Part shown: one piece after another, positions 63,065-64,000 of the stretch
How positions within the stretch are numbered: position 1 is the stretch's first letter
Layout of the letters: each line of letters opens with the position of its first letter
Origin: Vibrio sinus
GTDB lineage: Bacteria > Pseudomonadota > Gammaproteobacteria > Enterobacterales > Vibrionaceae
Direction: 5' to 3'
NCBI RefSeq assembly: GCF_023634645.1
Contig: NZ_JAMKMR010000003.1
Location: 248,001-312,000, forward strand
Length of the DNA stretch: 64,000 nt
Program-made: the position numbers and the translations under genes
Notes under the pieces: generated by a model
The model's database searches: none
The model's input: only the letters and a program-made list of their open reading frames with translations
Told to the model about the DNA's origin: nothing

Positions 63065-64000
63065 ATGTCGTCACTACCATTTAATCTCAGCAAATCTCGA
63101 GTCATCATTGCCGATAGTTCGCCTCTGGTTGTCGCCAATTTAAAATTATTATTGCGAGAAATGGGCTTTAGCGATCGCTTGGTTTACGTCGCTAAGAGAG
63201 TTTCTCATGTAATTTCAGTGATGCGTCAGTTTTCCGTAGATCTGTTGATTTGTGACGCAGACTTTGGTGGTGAAGGGAGTGGCTGTGCTTTAGTTCATGA
63301 GCTGAGGCTGCGAAACATACTGGTTGATTCAAGCATTCTATTTATGCTTTCCACTGAATCTCACAATGAAAGCCAATATCTTATAAGCGATATGGGCGCA
63401 GATGGCTATGTGAGCAAACCATATTCACTCTTTGGCTTAAAGGGAAGTTTGCGAGAGACCTGTTTTAAAAAGCTTTCTTTAAAAGCGCTCTATCAATTGG
63501 ATAACACCTTATCCAAAGCATCTGCGATGGACGTTTTTTCCGAGCAATATGAGTCTTTGCCAGAGTTGGCAGAAGAAATCGATAAACGTAAAGGGCAATA
63601 CTTCCTATCTCTTCGTGATTATCGTTCTGCTCTGGTTCATTATAAGAAAACCAGCATCCAGTATACTTCTATCTGGCCTAGAGTTGGATTGGCGACGTGT
63701 TTGATTCGATTAAACGATTACAATAGAGCGCAGCAGTATCTCCGTGAAGCACTGAGTGAGCTAGGCTCATCGAATACACAGTTACTTGATATGTTGGCGC
63801 ATATTCACCTGTTGCTGGGAGAGACTCGCAGAGCCGAACGTTGTTTGTATAAAGCCAGTGAGCTCGCCAGTGGAAACCGACTAAGATTCAAATGCAAAAG
63901 TATCGTAAATGAGGCATTAGGTGATTCTGTAACAGCACTAGCGGATTACCAGGCTTATGCCAAGAAATCATTAAATAAACAAAGAAGTACGCTGGTCGAT
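63065..64000 (+). CDS. Response regulator with TPR domain, truncated by the window edge
   Basis: The frame from ATG 63065 stays open for 312 codons to the last base, so the 3' end lies outside. Residues ~10-130 form a receiver domain: VIIADSSP with D17, phosphoacceptor D64 in LLICDADFGGE, and K118 in GYVSKPYS. From about residue 175 the protein has TPR-like repeats (FLSLRDYRSALVHYKKTSIQ; LIRLNDYNRAQQYLREALSE). Receiver-TPR proteins occur in Vibrio. Output mechanism is unknown. There is no good Shine-Dalgarno, so the start is moderately sure. Confidence 0.82.
   Translation, partial: MSSLPFNLSKSRVIIADSSPLVVANLKLLLREMGFSDRLVYVAKRVSHVISVMRQFSVDLLICDADFGGEGSGCALVHELRLRNILVDSSILFMLSTESHNESQYLISDMGADGYVSKPYSLFGLKGSLRETCFKKLSLKALYQLDNTLSKASAMDVFSEQYESLPELAEEIDKRKGQYFLSLRDYRSALVHYKKTSIQYTSIWPRVGLATCLIRLNDYNRAQQYLREALSELGSSNTQLLDMLAHIHLLLGETRRAERCLYKASELASGNRLRFKCKSIVNEALGDSVTALADYQAYAKKSLNKQRSTLVD

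Noticed and set aside
1..64000. tRNA, rRNA, CRISPR array, integron or prophage
   Set aside because: I saw no cloverleaf-type tRNA ends, no ribosomal RNA sequence, no regularly spaced repeats, no attC-type repeats and no phage structural or integrase genes.

Overview
The window reads as part of a Vibrio (Vibrionaceae) replicon, most likely the secondary chromosome. The main reasons are: a VemP-type arrest peptide directly upstream of a second secDF pair without yajC (a Vibrio arrangement), kbl-tdh, phhAB divergent from acetoacetyl-CoA synthetase, a tad/flp pilus locus, CheV and diguanylate cyclase genes, and a marine-Vibrio-style inverted-repeat MITE whose ends begin TATACCCAA. Coding density is ordinary and there is no prophage, CRISPR array, rRNA or tRNA that I can see. 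The species cannot be fixed from the sequence alone.

Layout. 1-3.1 kb: an AraC regulator, a FabA-like dehydratase, a small membrane protein and an atypical SDR. 3.3-15.9 kb: one long minus-strand block holding a PAP2 phosphatase, an OmpA-like protein and a complete Flp/Tad pilus operon (flp, tadV, rcpCAB, tadZABCDEFG). 15.9-17.4 kb: a gene-poor leader of about 1 kb upstream of flp plus a 264-bp MITE. 17.4-22.8 kb: malic enzyme, a metzincin-like gene split by a 25-bp tandem duplication, two small unknown genes, and divergent cytochrome b561/b562 genes under a perfect CTTAAG-N5-CTTAAG (PmrA/QseB-type) box. 22.8-35 kb: catabolic and stress genes (LysR, kbl-tdh, photolyase with a DUF523/DUF1722 protein, a CDF transporter, LysR and methyltransferase, acetoacetyl-CoA synthetase divergent from phhAB across a TyrR box). 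35-40 kb: two unknown exported proteins, then vemP-secD2-secF2 with a Shine-Dalgarno-sequestering hairpin and a strong terminator. 40-54.5 kb: mixed housekeeping and signalling genes (hydrolases, HAD phosphatases, periplasmic chorismate mutase, permease, serine deaminase, DHH phosphoesterase, GGDEF, CheV, parvulin, YbjQ). 54.6-60.2 kb: a yejABEF peptide ABC transporter. 60.2-64 kb: two LysR regulators, a PPC/DUF296 protein behind a palindrome, and a response regulator-TPR protein that runs off the right edge.

How they work together. The Tad block should build a type IVc pilus at the envelope: Flp pilin processed by TadV, secretin RcpA with RcpB/RcpC, the TadZ/TadA/TadB/TadC motor, the TadE/F/G pseudopilins and TadD. 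VemP should monitor Sec-dependent export and switch on SecDF2 through ribosome stalling and mRNA refolding. PhhA/PhhB start phenylalanine degradation, whose end product acetoacetate is activated by the divergent acetoacetyl-CoA synthetase. Kbl/Tdh degrade threonine and SdaA degrades serine.

The observations most worth follow-up are the vemP-secD2 RNA architecture, the 25-bp tandem duplication that breaks (and could reversibly restore) the metzincin-like gene, the PmrA-type box between the two cytochrome genes, and the MITE with two decayed relatives.
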